Assembly (NCBI RefSeq): GCF_001013905.1
Contig: NZ_LN831790.1
Coordinates: 6,400,001 to 6,464,000 of the forward strand
Reading direction: 5' to 3'
Length of the DNA stretch: 64,000 nt
DNA from: Streptomyces leeuwenhoekii
GTDB lineage: Bacteria > Actinomycetota > Actinomycetes > Streptomycetales > Streptomycetaceae
Shown here one piece after another: positions 42,547 to 51,292 of the stretch (position 1 is the first letter of the stretch; each line of letters begins with the position of its first letter). Under the pieces are notes generated by a model, which worked only from the letters and a program-made list of their open reading frames with translations, made no database searches and had not been told where the DNA came from. Position numbers and translations under genes: made by a program.

Positions 42547-43630
42547 CCAGCCCGCGCGCCGTGTGCACGGCCGCGACGGCCCAGGCGGCCGCCAGGACGG
42601 CGTACAGGGCGACGGCCGGCCAGCCGTACACGGCGAGCCCCGTGTGCCGGGCGAGGGCCTCGGCGCCGGTGACGCAGGTCCCGATCGGGAAGGTGAACGA
42701 CCACCACGTCATGGTGAACCGCATGCCGTGCCGCCGCGCCCGCACCACATGAGCGGTGGCCAGGCAGAGCCACAGCAGCGCGAAGCCCATCACCGGCACG
42801 CCGAACAGGACGGAGAGGACGGCCAGGCCCTCGTGGTACGGCGCCGGAAGGACGTCCGGCGCGACGTCAGCGAACATTCCGGCGGCGGTGGTGGACTGCC
42901 CGAGCGGGCCCAGTACCAGGAACAGCGTCGGGGTCAGTGCGAGCGGCGGCGGCCCCGCGGTGAGCAGCCGGGCGAACACCAGCGGCAGCGTCACCAGCGT
43001 CGCCAGCAGGCTCAGCCCGAACAGCGCGAAGCACGCGAACAGCAGGGTCTGCCGCGGCTGGCCCGCGGGCAGATGGGGCACCAGCAGGGGGCCGGTCGCG
43101 GCCGACACCATCGGCGGGACCAGTGGCAGCAGCCACACGGCGCCGGCCTGGCCCGGCTGGACGCGGTGGCGTACGGCCATCAGATACGGCACGGCGACGG
43201 CCGTCACGAGCCCGAGGGCGGTCCCGGAGACGAACAGCACGGTGTCCAGGGCGAGGGCCGCCCGGATGCCGATCCAGTCCCGGCCGAGGGTGAGCGCCCC
43301 GCCGCCCACGGACAGCAGGGCCATGGCCAGGCAGCCGTAGAAGGGGGCGGTCGCCGGGTCGAGGAGATGGGCGCGGGCCTGGTCGCGGTGGTGCCGCCAG
43401 TGCAGGACCCGCGCGGTCAGCAGCACCACGAGCTGCAGCAGGGCCAGCGCCCAGACGGCGGTGCAGGCGGTGCGCAGCCCGGGAAGCCGCAGCGGGAGCC
43501 CCGCGCCGGCGGTGGCGACGATGGCCGTGCCCATCACGGTGGCGTACCAGTTGGGGCCGAGATGGCGCACGGCCCCCGCACGGGGCGGGCGCGCGGGGGC
43601 ATGGAGTCGGGGCGGAGCTGCGGTGATCAT
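42473..43630 (-). CDS. TDT/TehA-type membrane transporter
   Basis: A 385-residue protein with about ten hydrophobic helices and the family opening HLGPNWYATVMGTAIVATAG. The C-terminal helices include MTWWSFTFPIGTCVTGAEAL, a hallmark of the tellurite-resistance/dicarboxylate (TDT) family. Members carry malate, sulphite or anions. The ATG at 43630 follows TAGAACC, with no clear Shine-Dalgarno sequence. The 3' end overlaps the convergent BtuF-like gene by 74 bases. It is divergent from a LysR regulator 70 bases away, which probably controls it. Confidence 0.88.
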   Translation of the reverse strand: MITAAPPRLHAPARPPRAGAVRHLGPNWYATVMGTAIVATAGAGLPLRLPGLRTACTAVWALALLQLVVLLTARVLHWRHHRDQARAHLLDPATAPFYGCLAMALLSVGGGALTLGRDWIGIRAALALDTVLFVSGTALGLVTAVAVPYLMAVRHRVQPGQAGAVWLLPLVPPMVSAATGPLLVPHLPAGQPRQTLLFACFALFGLSLLATLVTLPLVFARLLTAGPPPLALTPTLFLVLGPLGQSTTAAGMFADVAPDVLPAPYHEGLAVLSVLFGVPVMGFALLWLCLATAHVVRARRHGMRFTMTWWSFTFPIGTCVTGAEALARHTGLAVYGWPAVALYAVLAAAWAVAAVHTARGLVSGALLAAPVPAPEGPGPATARTR

Positions 43631-43686
43631 GGTTCTACGGTGACGGCGCCCGGCCCCCCTGACCAGGGAGCATGTCTCTATCAGCA

Positions 43687-43703
43687 CATAAGCTGGGGTT
43701 ATG
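43687..43703. promoter_or_regulatory. Candidate LysR-type operator
   Basis: CATAA (43687-43691) and TTATG (43699-43703) form a perfect inverted repeat with a 7-base centre, and the T-N11-A pattern is present. It covers the start codon of the LysR gene. Confidence 0.45.
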
Positions 43704-44636
43704 AGCAACACGGCAGAACAGGAGGATTCCGCGCGGACGCCCGCCGGGTCGCTGGCCCATCGGGTGCCGGATCTCGGGGCTCTGGAGCTGTTGCTGGCGG
43801 TGGCGCGGCTGGGCAGCCTGGGCGGGGCGGCACGGGAGCTCGGCATCACGCAGCCGGCCGCCAGCAGCCGCATCCGCTCCATGGAGCGCCAGTTGGGCGT
43901 CGCCCTGGTGGACCGCTCGCCCCGCGGGTCCCGGCTGACCGACGCCGGTGCGCTGGTCACCGACTGGGCGCGGCGGATCGTGGAGGCGGCGGAGGCGTTC
44001 GACGCGGGGGCGCAGGCCCTCAAGGTCCGCAGGGACTCGCGGCTGCGGGTGGCGGCGAGCATGACCATCGCCGAGTACCTCCTGCCCGGCTGGCTGCTCG
44101 CGCTGCGCGCCCAGCGGCCGGACACGGCGGTGTCGCTGCTGGCCGGGAATTCGGCGGCGGTGGCGGAGCGGCTGCTGGCGGACGAGGCCGACCTCGGGTT
44201 CGTGGAAGGGCTCAGCGTCCCCTCCGGGCTGGACTCCGCGGTGATCGGCCACGACCGCCTGATCGTCGTCACCGCCCCGGCCCACCCCTGGGCCCGCAGG
44301 CGGCGCCCGCTGGCCGCCGGGGAACTGGCGGCGACCCCGCTGATCCTGCGGGAGAAGGGCTCCGGCACCCGCCAGGTCCTCGACGCCGCGCTCGGCGGCC
44401 TGGCGCGCCCGCTGATCGAGCTCTCCTCGACCACGGCCGTGAAGGCGGCGGCGGTCGGCGGCGCCGGGCCCGCCGTCCTCAGCGAACTCGCCGTCGGGGA
44501 GGAACTGGCCATGCGGCGCCTGGTGAGCGTCCCCGTGGCGGACGTCTCCCTCGCCCGCGACCTGCGCGCCGTCTGGCCGACGGGCCACCGCCCGGCGGGC
44601 CCGGCCCGGGACCTGCTGTCCCTCACGCGGGGGTGA
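43701..44636 (+). CDS. LysR-family transcriptional regulator
   Basis: A 311-residue LysR regulator. The N-terminal winged HTH (about 23-85) reads LELLLAVARLGSLGGAARELG and QPAASSRIRSMERQLG. An effector-binding domain follows (about 105-300) with the usual two subdomains. It is divergent from the TDT transporter, the common LysR arrangement for controlling an adjacent transporter. The effector may be an anion that the transporter carries. Its 3' end overlaps the convergent amidotransferase gene by 14 bases. Confidence 0.93.
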   Translation: MSNTAEQEDSARTPAGSLAHRVPDLGALELLLAVARLGSLGGAARELGITQPAASSRIRSMERQLGVALVDRSPRGSRLTDAGALVTDWARRIVEAAEAFDAGAQALKVRRDSRLRVAASMTIAEYLLPGWLLALRAQRPDTAVSLLAGNSAAVAERLLADEADLGFVEGLSVPSGLDSAVIGHDRLIVVTAPAHPWARRRRPLAAGELAATPLILREKGSGTRQVLDAALGGLARPLIELSSTTAVKAAAVGGAGPAVLSELAVGEELAMRRLVSVPVADVSLARDLRAVWPTGHRPAGPARDLLSLTRG

Positions 44637-45354
44637 GCCCCGCGCGCTCCGGGGCGCCGTCCGCGCGCGAGGCGGCGGCCGCCTCCACCAGCGCCCGCAC
44701 CACCCGTACGTCCTCGCCCATCTCCGGGTGCCACTGCACGCCCAGCACCCAGGGGCCGGACGGGAGTTCCACCGCCTCCACCGTGCCGTCCGCCGCGTGC
44801 GCCGACGCCACCAGGCCCGCGCCGAGGCGGTCCACCGCCTGGTGGTGGTAGGCCGGTACGGAGGTCTCCTCGGGGACGGCGGCGGCGTACCGCGTGCCCG
44901 GGACCGGCCGGACCGGGTGGCTGCCGAAGAGCCCCGGGCCGCCGGCGTGGCCGTCGAGGTGCTGCACCAGGGTGCCGCCGAGGGCGACGTTGAGCAGTTG
45001 CATGCCCCGGCAGATGCCCAGCAGCGGGACGCCCCGCGTCCACGCCGCCTCGATCAGTGCCAGCTCCCAGGCGTCCCGGGCCCGGTCGGGCGGACCGGTG
45101 CGCGGGCCGGGCGCGGCGCCGTAGCGGGAGGGCTCGACGTCCGGACCGCCCGCGATCACCAGGCCGTCCAGCCGGGCCACGGCCGCGGCGGCGTGCTCCG
45201 GCGCGTCCGGCGGGAGCATCACGGCCAGCCCGCCCGCCCGTTGCACCAGCCGCGGATACCCGGCCGGGAGCAGCGCCGCCTCCAGCTCCCACACGCCCCA
45301 GCGCGCCCCAAACTCCAGATACGTACTCACGCCGATCAGCGGCCTGTCCGCCAT
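44623..45354 (-). CDS. Class I glutamine amidotransferase-like hydrolase (gamma-glutamyl amide hydrolase, PuuD type)
   Basis: A 243-residue class I amidotransferase of the PuuD branch. The nucleophile Cys sits in LLGICRGMQLLN, and the His/Glu pair is in VQWHPEMG. The family hydrolyses gamma-glutamyl amides such as gamma-glutamyl-GABA. Start ATG 45354 has GGGAGG 4 bases before it, and an upstream in-frame start adds only 8 residues. It is placed beside the FadR-type regulator and the glnA4-like synthetase, so it probably releases glutamate at the end of the gamma-glutamyl route. Confidence 0.9.
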   Translation of the reverse strand: MADRPLIGVSTYLEFGARWGVWELEAALLPAGYPRLVQRAGGLAVMLPPDAPEHAAAAVARLDGLVIAGGPDVEPSRYGAAPGPRTGPPDRARDAWELALIEAAWTRGVPLLGICRGMQLLNVALGGTLVQHLDGHAGGPGLFGSHPVRPVPGTRYAAAVPEETSVPAYHHQAVDRLGAGLVASAHAADGTVEAVELPSGPWVLGVQWHPEMGEDVRVVRALVEAAAASRADGAPERAGLTPA

Positions 45355-45418
45355 CCGACCTCCCGGTAATGGACTCATCCCGTACCTTTTCCGAGCGTCC
45401 CCGGGCGCGGCAAGGCGC

Positions 45419-46192
45419 TCACGTCAGAAATCCCCGCAGCAGCGCCGCCGTCCCCGCGCAGTGCTCCCGCATCACCTCCCGCGCCCGGTCCGCGTCCCCG
45501 CCGAGCACCGCCTCGACCAGCGCGGTGTGCTGCCGCTGGGAGTGCTCCAGGTTGCGGACCAGCAGGGGGATGCAGTCCAGCAGGCCGTTCACCGTCGCCC
45601 GCACCGCCGCGTACTGCGCGCTCAGCGTCGGTGACCCGCACAGCCCGGCGAGGGTGAGGTGGAGCATCGTGTCCGCGCGGCGGTAGCCGTCCAGCGGCGC
45701 GTCGTGCGTGCCGGCCAGTGCCCGGCGCAGCCGTTCGGCCCGCCCGCCGTCCAGACCGTGCGCGGCGCACAGCCCGGCCGCGCCCACCTCCAGCACCTCC
45801 CGGAAGCGCAGTACGTCCTCCAGGTCCACCCCGGCCATCCGGCGCCGCAGTTCGTCCTCGCCGCCCGTGTCCGCGCGCGGCAGCACGAACGTGCCGCCGT
45901 ACCGCCCGCGCCGCGACTCGACCAGGCCCTGGTCGTGCAGCACCTTCAGCACCTCGCGCAGCGTCACCCGGCTGATCCCCAGCCGCCCCGCCAGCTCCCG
46001 CTCGGCCGGCAGCCGCTCGCCCGCCGCCACCAGGCCCAGCCGCACCACCTGGAGGATCTGCTCCAGCGCCTCCTCGAAGCCGTTGCCCGCGCGCACCGGC
46101 CGCAGCACCGGCGCCAGCCGGTCCGCCACCGTGCCCCCGGTCTCCTCCGCCACGCGGCCGCGCCCCCTTCCCAAGCAATGGTCCCCGGCCAT
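45419..46192 (-). CDS. epuRI: GntR/FadR-family regulator of the amine utilisation genes (EpuRI-like)
   Basis: A 257-residue FadR-type regulator. The winged HTH (about 37-105, AERELAGRLGISRVTLREVL and DQGLVESRRGRYGG) is followed by an all-helical FCD domain (about 120-245) with DVLRFREVLE, usually a metal and ligand pocket. I recall the S. coelicolor gene beside glnA4 (SCO1614, EpuRI) as a regulator of ethanolamine use, and position and type match. It is divergent from glnA4, and a 17-base inverted repeat covers its own start codon, which suggests autoregulation and control of glnA4. The first 25 residues are variable, so the start could be internal. Confidence 0.85.
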   Translation of the reverse strand: MAGDHCLGRGRGRVAEETGGTVADRLAPVLRPVRAGNGFEEALEQILQVVRLGLVAAGERLPAERELAGRLGISRVTLREVLKVLHDQGLVESRRGRYGGTFVLPRADTGGEDELRRRMAGVDLEDVLRFREVLEVGAAGLCAAHGLDGGRAERLRRALAGTHDAPLDGYRRADTMLHLTLAGLCGSPTLSAQYAAVRATVNGLLDCIPLLVRNLEHSQRQHTALVEAVLGGDADRAREVMREHCAGTAALLRGFLT

Positions 46193-46203
46193 ACCTTATG
46201 GCC
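46187..46203. promoter_or_regulatory. Candidate operator over the EpuRI-like start
   Basis: GGCCATA-CCT-TATGGCC is a perfect inverted repeat (7-base arms, 3-base centre). A further TATGGC follows at 46209-46214. It covers the regulator's start codon and lies 59 bases before glnA4. Confidence 0.5.
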
Positions 46204-46261
46204 CAGCCTATGGCTCCCGGCCGGCCGGCCCGGCGCGAAGCAGCCCCAAGGAGGCTCTCCC

Positions 46262-47626
46262 GTGGCAGACCGCACAGCGCCGCTGAGCGTCGAGGAGCTG
46301 CGCGCCCTCGTCGCGGGCGGGGACATCGACACCGTCGTCCTCGCCTTCCCCGACATGCAGGGCCGCCTCCAGGGCAAGCGGTTCGCCGCGCGCTTCTTCC
46401 TCGACGAGGTCCTCCATCACGGCACCGAGGCATGCAACTACCTCCTGGCCGTCGACGCCGAGATGAACACCGTCGACGGCTACGCCATGTCCTCCTGGGA
46501 CCGCGGCTACGGAGACTTCGCCCTCCACCCCGACCTGAGCACCCTGCGCCGCGTCCCCTGGAACGAGGGCACCGCCCTGGCCCTCGCGGACCTCGCCTGG
46601 AGCGACGGCTCCCCGGTCACCGCCGCGCCCCGCCAGATCCTGCGCCGCCAACTGGAGCACCTGGCCGCCCGCGGCCTCACCGCCCAGGTCGGCACCGAGC
46701 TGGAGTTCATCGTCTTCAAGGACACCTACGAGCAGGCCTGGGACGCCGGATACCGGGGGCTGACACCGGCCAACCAGTACAACGTCGACTATTCGGTCCT
46801 CGGCACCGGCCGCGTCGAGCCCCTGCTGCGCCGCATCCGCAACGAGATGGCGGGCGCCGGCCTCACCGTCGAGTCCGCCAAGGGCGAATGCAGCCCGGGC
46901 CAGCACGAGATCGCCTTCCGCTACGACGAGGCCCTCGTCACCTGCGACCACCACGCGATCTACAAGACCGGCGCCAAGGAGATCGCCGCCCAGGAGGGCG
47001 TCTCCCTCACCTTCATGGCCAAGTACGACGAACGCGAGGGCAACTCCTGCCACATCCACCTCTCGCTCGCCGACGGCGAGGGCCGCAACGCCATGGCCGG
47101 GGACGGCCCCGGCGGCATGTCCGGCCTCATGCGGCACTTCCTCGCCGGGCAGCTCGCCGCGCTCCGCGACTTCTCCCTCCTCTACGCCCCGCACATCAAC
47201 TCCTACAAGCGCTTCCAGCCCGGTTCCTTCGCCCCCACCGCCGTCGCCTGGGGCCACGACAACCGCACCTGCGCCCTGCGCGTGGTCGGCCACGGCCGCT
47301 CCCTGCGCTTCGAGAACCGGCTCCCCGGTGGCGACGTCAACCCGTACCTGGCGGTCGCCGGGATGGTGGCCGCCGGGCTGTACGGCGTCGAGCACGAGCT
47401 GGAGCCGCCCGAGCCCTGCCCCGGCAACGCCTACACGGCCGGCCTCGCGCACGTGCCGACGACCCTGCGCGAGGCCGCCGGGCTCTGGGAGGACAGCCCG
47501 ATCGCCCACGCCGCCTTCGGCGCCGAGGTCGTCGCCCACTACCGGACCATGGCCCGCGTCGAACTGGACGCCTTCGACGCCGCCGTCACCGACTGGGAGC
47601 TGCGCCGCTCCTTCGAACGCATGTGA
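46262..47626 (+). CDS. glnA4: Gamma-glutamylethanolamide synthetase-like GlnA4
   Basis: A 454-residue glutamine-synthetase homologue. The N-terminal beta-grasp domain (about 15-115) and the catalytic domain are present, with TELEFIVFK, AKGECSPGQHEIAFRY, NSCHIHLSL and FQPGSFAPTAVAWGHDNRT as metal, nucleotide and glutamate segments. It lacks the adenylylation-site context of true GlnA. In S. coelicolor GlnA4 (SCO1613) makes gamma-glutamylethanolamide from ethanolamine and glutamate, and I assign this gene by type and gene order. Other amines are possible. Start GTG 46262 follows AAGGAGG. It heads a coupled operon with the aldehyde dehydrogenase and SDR genes. Confidence 0.9.
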   Translation: MADRTAPLSVEELRALVAGGDIDTVVLAFPDMQGRLQGKRFAARFFLDEVLHHGTEACNYLLAVDAEMNTVDGYAMSSWDRGYGDFALHPDLSTLRRVPWNEGTALALADLAWSDGSPVTAAPRQILRRQLEHLAARGLTAQVGTELEFIVFKDTYEQAWDAGYRGLTPANQYNVDYSVLGTGRVEPLLRRIRNEMAGAGLTVESAKGECSPGQHEIAFRYDEALVTCDHHAIYKTGAKEIAAQEGVSLTFMAKYDEREGNSCHIHLSLADGEGRNAMAGDGPGGMSGLMRHFLAGQLAALRDFSLLYAPHINSYKRFQPGSFAPTAVAWGHDNRTCALRVVGHGRSLRFENRLPGGDVNPYLAVAGMVAAGLYGVEHELEPPEPCPGNAYTAGLAHVPTTLREAAGLWEDSPIAHAAFGAEVVAHYRTMARVELDAFDAAVTDWELRRSFERM

Positions 47627-47633
47627 GGCCCCC

Positions 47634-49007
47634 GTGTCGAACGAGCTTCCCGTCCTGAACCCGGCCACCGAGGAGACCGTCGCCACCGTCCCCGCCGCCG
47701 GCGCCGCCGAGGTCGACGCCGCCGTGGTACGCGCCGCGCGCGCCCAGGCCCGCTGGGCCGCCCTCGCCCCCGGCGACCGGGCCCGGCTGCTGCGCCGCTT
47801 CGCCGTCACCGTCGACGACCACCTGGAGGAGCTGGCCCGCCTGGAGGTCCGGGAGGCCGGGCACACCCTCGGCAACGCCCGCTGGGAGGCGGGCAACGTC
47901 CGCGACCTGCTCGACTACGCCGCCGGGGGAGTGGAGCGGCTGACCGGCCGCCAGATCCCGGTCCCCGGCGGCCTGGACGTCACGATCCTCGAACCGCTCG
48001 GCGTCGTCGGCGTCATCGCGCCGTGGAACTTCCCGATGCCCATCGCGGCCTGGGGCACGGCCCCGGCCCTCGCGGCGGGCAACGCGGTCCTCCTCAAACC
48101 CGCCGAGACCACCCCGCTCACCGCCCTCCGCCTCGCCGAACTCGCTCTGGCCGCCGGGCTCCCTGAACACCTGTTCCAGGTGCTGCCCGGTCACGGCCCG
48201 GTCGCGGGCGACGCGCTCGTCACCCACCCCGGCGTCGCCAAGATCGTCTTCACCGGATCGACGGCGGTGGGCAAGCAGGTGCTGGCCAAGGGCGCCGCCC
48301 ACCTCAAGCGCGTCACCCTCGAACTCGGCGGCAAGAGCCCCAACATCGTCTTCGCCGACGCCGACCTGGAGGCCGCCGCGGCCGCCGCCCCCATGTCCTT
48401 CCTCGACAACGCCGGCCAGGACTGCTGCGCCCGCACCCGCATCCTCGTCCAGCGCACCGTCCACGACCGCTTCGTGGACCTGCTCGCGCCCGCCGTCGAG
48501 TCCGTCGTCGTCGGCGACCCGGCCGACGAGCGCACGCAGATGGGCCCGCTGATCTCCCGGCGCCAGCTCGAACGGGTCCGCTCCCGTGTCCCCGACGACG
48601 CCGGCGGCATCCGCGGCAAGGCCCCCGAGGGCCCCGGCTTCTGGTACCCGCCCACCGTCCTCATCGGCGTCGACCCCCGCGCGCCGGTGGCCGTCGAGGA
48701 GGTCTTCGGGCCCGTCGCCGTCGTCCTCCCCTTCGACGACGAGGCCGACGCCGTCCGCCTCGCCAACGCCACCGACTACGGCCTGTCCGGGTCGGTCTGG
48801 ACCCGGGACGTCGGCCGTGCCCTGCGCGTCGCCCAGGCCGTCCGCGCCGGGAACCTGTCCGTCAACTCCCACTCCAGCGTCCGCTACTGGACCCCCTTCG
48901 GCGGCTTCAAACAGTCCGGCCTGGGCCGCGAGCTCGGCCCGGACGCGCTCGCCGCCTTCACCGAGACCAAGAACGTCTTCATCAGCACGGAGGGCCCCGC
49001 ACAGTGA
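47634..49007 (+). CDS. Aldehyde dehydrogenase (NAD(P)+-dependent) of the amine pathway
   Basis: A 457-residue aldehyde dehydrogenase. The nucleotide loop is IVFTGSTAVGKQV, the general-base Glu lies in VTLELGGKSPN, and the catalytic Cys is in DNAGQDCCARTR. The substrate is probably the aldehyde formed from the gamma-glutamyl amine. It starts at GTG 47634, 7 bases after the glnA4 stop, with GAGG from that junction as ribosome-binding site, and ends in an overlap with the SDR gene (GTGA). The N-terminus is somewhat shorter than in typical members (about 480). Confidence 0.93.
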   Translation: MSNELPVLNPATEETVATVPAAGAAEVDAAVVRAARAQARWAALAPGDRARLLRRFAVTVDDHLEELARLEVREAGHTLGNARWEAGNVRDLLDYAAGGVERLTGRQIPVPGGLDVTILEPLGVVGVIAPWNFPMPIAAWGTAPALAAGNAVLLKPAETTPLTALRLAELALAAGLPEHLFQVLPGHGPVAGDALVTHPGVAKIVFTGSTAVGKQVLAKGAAHLKRVTLELGGKSPNIVFADADLEAAAAAAPMSFLDNAGQDCCARTRILVQRTVHDRFVDLLAPAVESVVVGDPADERTQMGPLISRRQLERVRSRVPDDAGGIRGKAPEGPGFWYPPTVLIGVDPRAPVAVEEVFGPVAVVLPFDDEADAVRLANATDYGLSGSVWTRDVGRALRVAQAVRAGNLSVNSHSSVRYWTPFGGFKQSGLGRELGPDALAAFTETKNVFISTEGPAQ

Positions 49008-49795
49008 GCGCACCGACCGAACAGCCCGTCTGCCGGCGCCTCGTCGGCCGCACCGCCGTCGTCACCGGAGCCGGCAGCGGCATCGGCCTCGCCGCCGCCC
49101 GCCGTCTCGCCTCGGAGGGCGCCCACGTGGTGTGCGGCGACATCGACGAGGAGCGGGGCAAGGCGGCGGCCGAGGAGACCGGAGGCCTCTTCACCCGGAC
49201 CGACGTCACCGACCCGGAGCAGGTCGAGGCCCTGTTCAAGGCGGCGTACGACACCTACGGCAGCGTCGACGTCGCCTTCAACAACGCCGGCATCTCCCCG
49301 CCCGACGACGACTCCATCCTGGAGACCGGCCTGGAGGCCTGGAAACGCGTCCAGGAGGTCAACCTCACCTCCGTCTACCTGTGCTGCAAGGCGGCCCTGC
49401 CGTACATGCGGCGCCAGGGCAAGGGCTCCATCATCAACACCGCGTCCTTCGTCGCCCGCATGGGCGCCGCGACCTCCCAGATCTCCTACACCGCGTCCAA
49501 GGGGGGCGTCCTCGCCCTCTCCCGGGAGCTGGGCGTGCAGTTCGCCCGCGAGGGCATCCGCGTCAACGCCCTGTGCCCCGGTCCCGTCAACACGCCCCTG
49601 CTCCAGGAGCTGTTCGCCAAGGACCCCGAGCGCGCCGCGCGCCGCCTCGTCCACATCCCCGTCGGCCGGTTCGCCGAGGCCGAGGAGATCGCCGCCGCCG
49701 TCGCCTTCCTGGCCAGCGACGACTCCTCCTTCGTCAACGCCACCGACTTCCTGGTGGACGGGGGGCTCTCCGGCGCCTACGTCACCCCGCTGTAG
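49004..49795 (+). CDS. Short-chain dehydrogenase/reductase
   Basis: A 263-residue classical SDR: cofactor loop TGAGSGIGLA, structural NNAG and catalytic YTASKGG (Tyr-x3-Lys), with Ser in SQIS upstream. It should oxidise an alcohol to an aldehyde or the reverse with NAD(P). Its GTG overlaps the aldehyde dehydrogenase stop, so it belongs to the glnA4 operon. A role in turning gamma-glutamylethanolamide into its aldehyde is a reasonable inference, and it could also act on another hydroxy intermediate. It converges on the next gene with a gap of 15 bases. Confidence 0.92.
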   Translation: MSAPTEQPVCRRLVGRTAVVTGAGSGIGLAAARRLASEGAHVVCGDIDEERGKAAAEETGGLFTRTDVTDPEQVEALFKAAYDTYGSVDVAFNNAGISPPDDDSILETGLEAWKRVQEVNLTSVYLCCKAALPYMRRQGKGSIINTASFVARMGAATSQISYTASKGGVLALSRELGVQFAREGIRVNALCPGPVNTPLLQELFAKDPERAARRLVHIPVGRFAEAEEIAAAVAFLASDDSSFVNATDFLVDGGLSGAYVTPL

Positions 49796-49810
49796 CGGGA
49801 CCGCGGGCGC

Positions 49811-51013
49811 TCACAGGAACGTGCGGCCCTCGCCGCGGTACGTCGGCACGGTCGCCGTCACCCTGTCGCCCTCCACCAGGTGCAGCGCGTCGAACCGCTC
49901 GCACAGCTCACCGGCCTTGGCGTGCCGGAACCACACCTTGTCGCCGATGAGGAGGTCGTCGGCGGGGAAGCCCAGCAGCGGCGTCTGCACCTCGCCGGCG
50001 CCCTCCTGGGGGTCGTACCGGAGGCCCTGCGGAAGGTACGGCTCCGGAAGCCGGTCCGCCCCCGCGGCCCCGGAGGCCGGATAGCCCCCGCCGAGGACCG
50101 TCACCACCCCGACGCCCGGCCGCCGCACCACCGGCTGGGCGAACAGGGCCGCCGGACGGCCGCTGAACGACGTGTAGTTGTCGAACAGCCGCGGCAGGTA
50201 CAGCCCCGACCCGGCGGCGATCTCCGTGACCGCGGGCTCGGCCGCCGTGTGCTGCACGCTGCCCGTGCCGCCCCCGTTGACGAACTCCAGCTCCGGTACC
50301 ACCGCCCGCACCGCGCGCACCGCCTCGGCCCGCCGCGCGGCGAGCTCCCGGCGCGCGGCGGCCTGCATCAGCCGCACCGCGCGCGACCGCAGCGGCCGGC
50401 CCGCCACCGCGTCCCCGACCCCGGCGACATGCCCCTCGTACGCCATGATCCCGACGACACGGAATTCGGGCCGCCGGGCCACCACACGGGCCAGGTCGGC
50501 CAGGTGGGCGGGGGAGTGCAGCGGCGAGCGGCGGGCCCCGACGCGCAGCCGCCCGCCCAGCAGCCGCAGCGAGGTGTCCAACTCCAGGCACACCCGCACC
50601 ACCTCACGGCCGCCGTCGCGCGCCTCGTCGATCAGCCGCAACTGCGCCGGATCGTCGACGAGCACGGTCACGGCCGCGGCCAGCTTCGGATCGGCGGTCA
50701 GCTCGGCGAATCCGGCCCGGTCCGCCGACGGATAGGCGAGCAGCACGTCGTCGACACCGGAGCGCGCCAGCCACAACGATTCGGCCAGTGTGAAGGACAT
50801 GACGCCGGCGAACCCCTCGCGCGCCAGCACGCGTTGGAGCAACGCCCGGCAGCGCACGGACTTGCTGGCGACACGGATCGGCTTGCCGCCGGCCCGGCGG
50901 ACCAGATCGTCGGCGTTGGCGTCGAACGCCTCCAGGTCGACGATGGCCAAGGGCGCGTCGAGATGGGCGGTGGCCCGGTCGTAACGGGCCCGGTCGGCGG
51001 GGCGCGCGGTCAT
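49811..51013 (-). CDS. Fold-type III PLP enzyme (alanine-racemase N-domain; amino acid deaminase/aldolase-like)
   Basis: A 400-residue pyridoxal-phosphate enzyme. The alanine racemase-like barrel starts at about residue 20, and the PLP lysine is in RVASKSVRCRALLQRV (about 49). A C-terminal D-threonine-aldolase-like domain follows (about 280-400). Members act on D-amino acids or hydroxy-amino acids, and the exact reaction is not readable here. ATG 51013 gives a normal N-terminus, although the reading frame remains open far upstream. It is not obviously part of the amine pathway, but it is convergent and adjacent. Confidence 0.82.
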   Translation of the reverse strand: MTARPADRARYDRATAHLDAPLAIVDLEAFDANADDLVRRAGGKPIRVASKSVRCRALLQRVLAREGFAGVMSFTLAESLWLARSGVDDVLLAYPSADRAGFAELTADPKLAAAVTVLVDDPAQLRLIDEARDGGREVVRVCLELDTSLRLLGGRLRVGARRSPLHSPAHLADLARVVARRPEFRVVGIMAYEGHVAGVGDAVAGRPLRSRAVRLMQAAARRELAARRAEAVRAVRAVVPELEFVNGGGTGSVQHTAAEPAVTEIAAGSGLYLPRLFDNYTSFSGRPAALFAQPVVRRPGVGVVTVLGGGYPASGAAGADRLPEPYLPQGLRYDPQEGAGEVQTPLLGFPADDLLIGDKVWFRHAKAGELCERFDALHLVEGDRVTATVPTYRGEGRTFL

Positions 51014-51292
51014 GGACGCAGCCTGCCAGACCGGATTACCGCAGGGTAGGGGGACGTTCCGGGCCAAAGCCGCGGTCGCCCGGACTGGGTTCCCGTCCGG
51101 AGGGCGGCACGCCGTAAAGTGACGCGCACGCACGGCGGAACGACTCCTGCCAGATGTCCGTGCCGGGATGGCGGTCCGGTCGTGCGGGTATGCGTGCCCG
51201 GGAGAAGCAGTGTCCGCCCGGGCAGGACAGGACGATCCGCGCCCGCGCATGAGGAAGAGGCAGCGGCCCGGGCGCGAGGAAACGGGGGGTGC

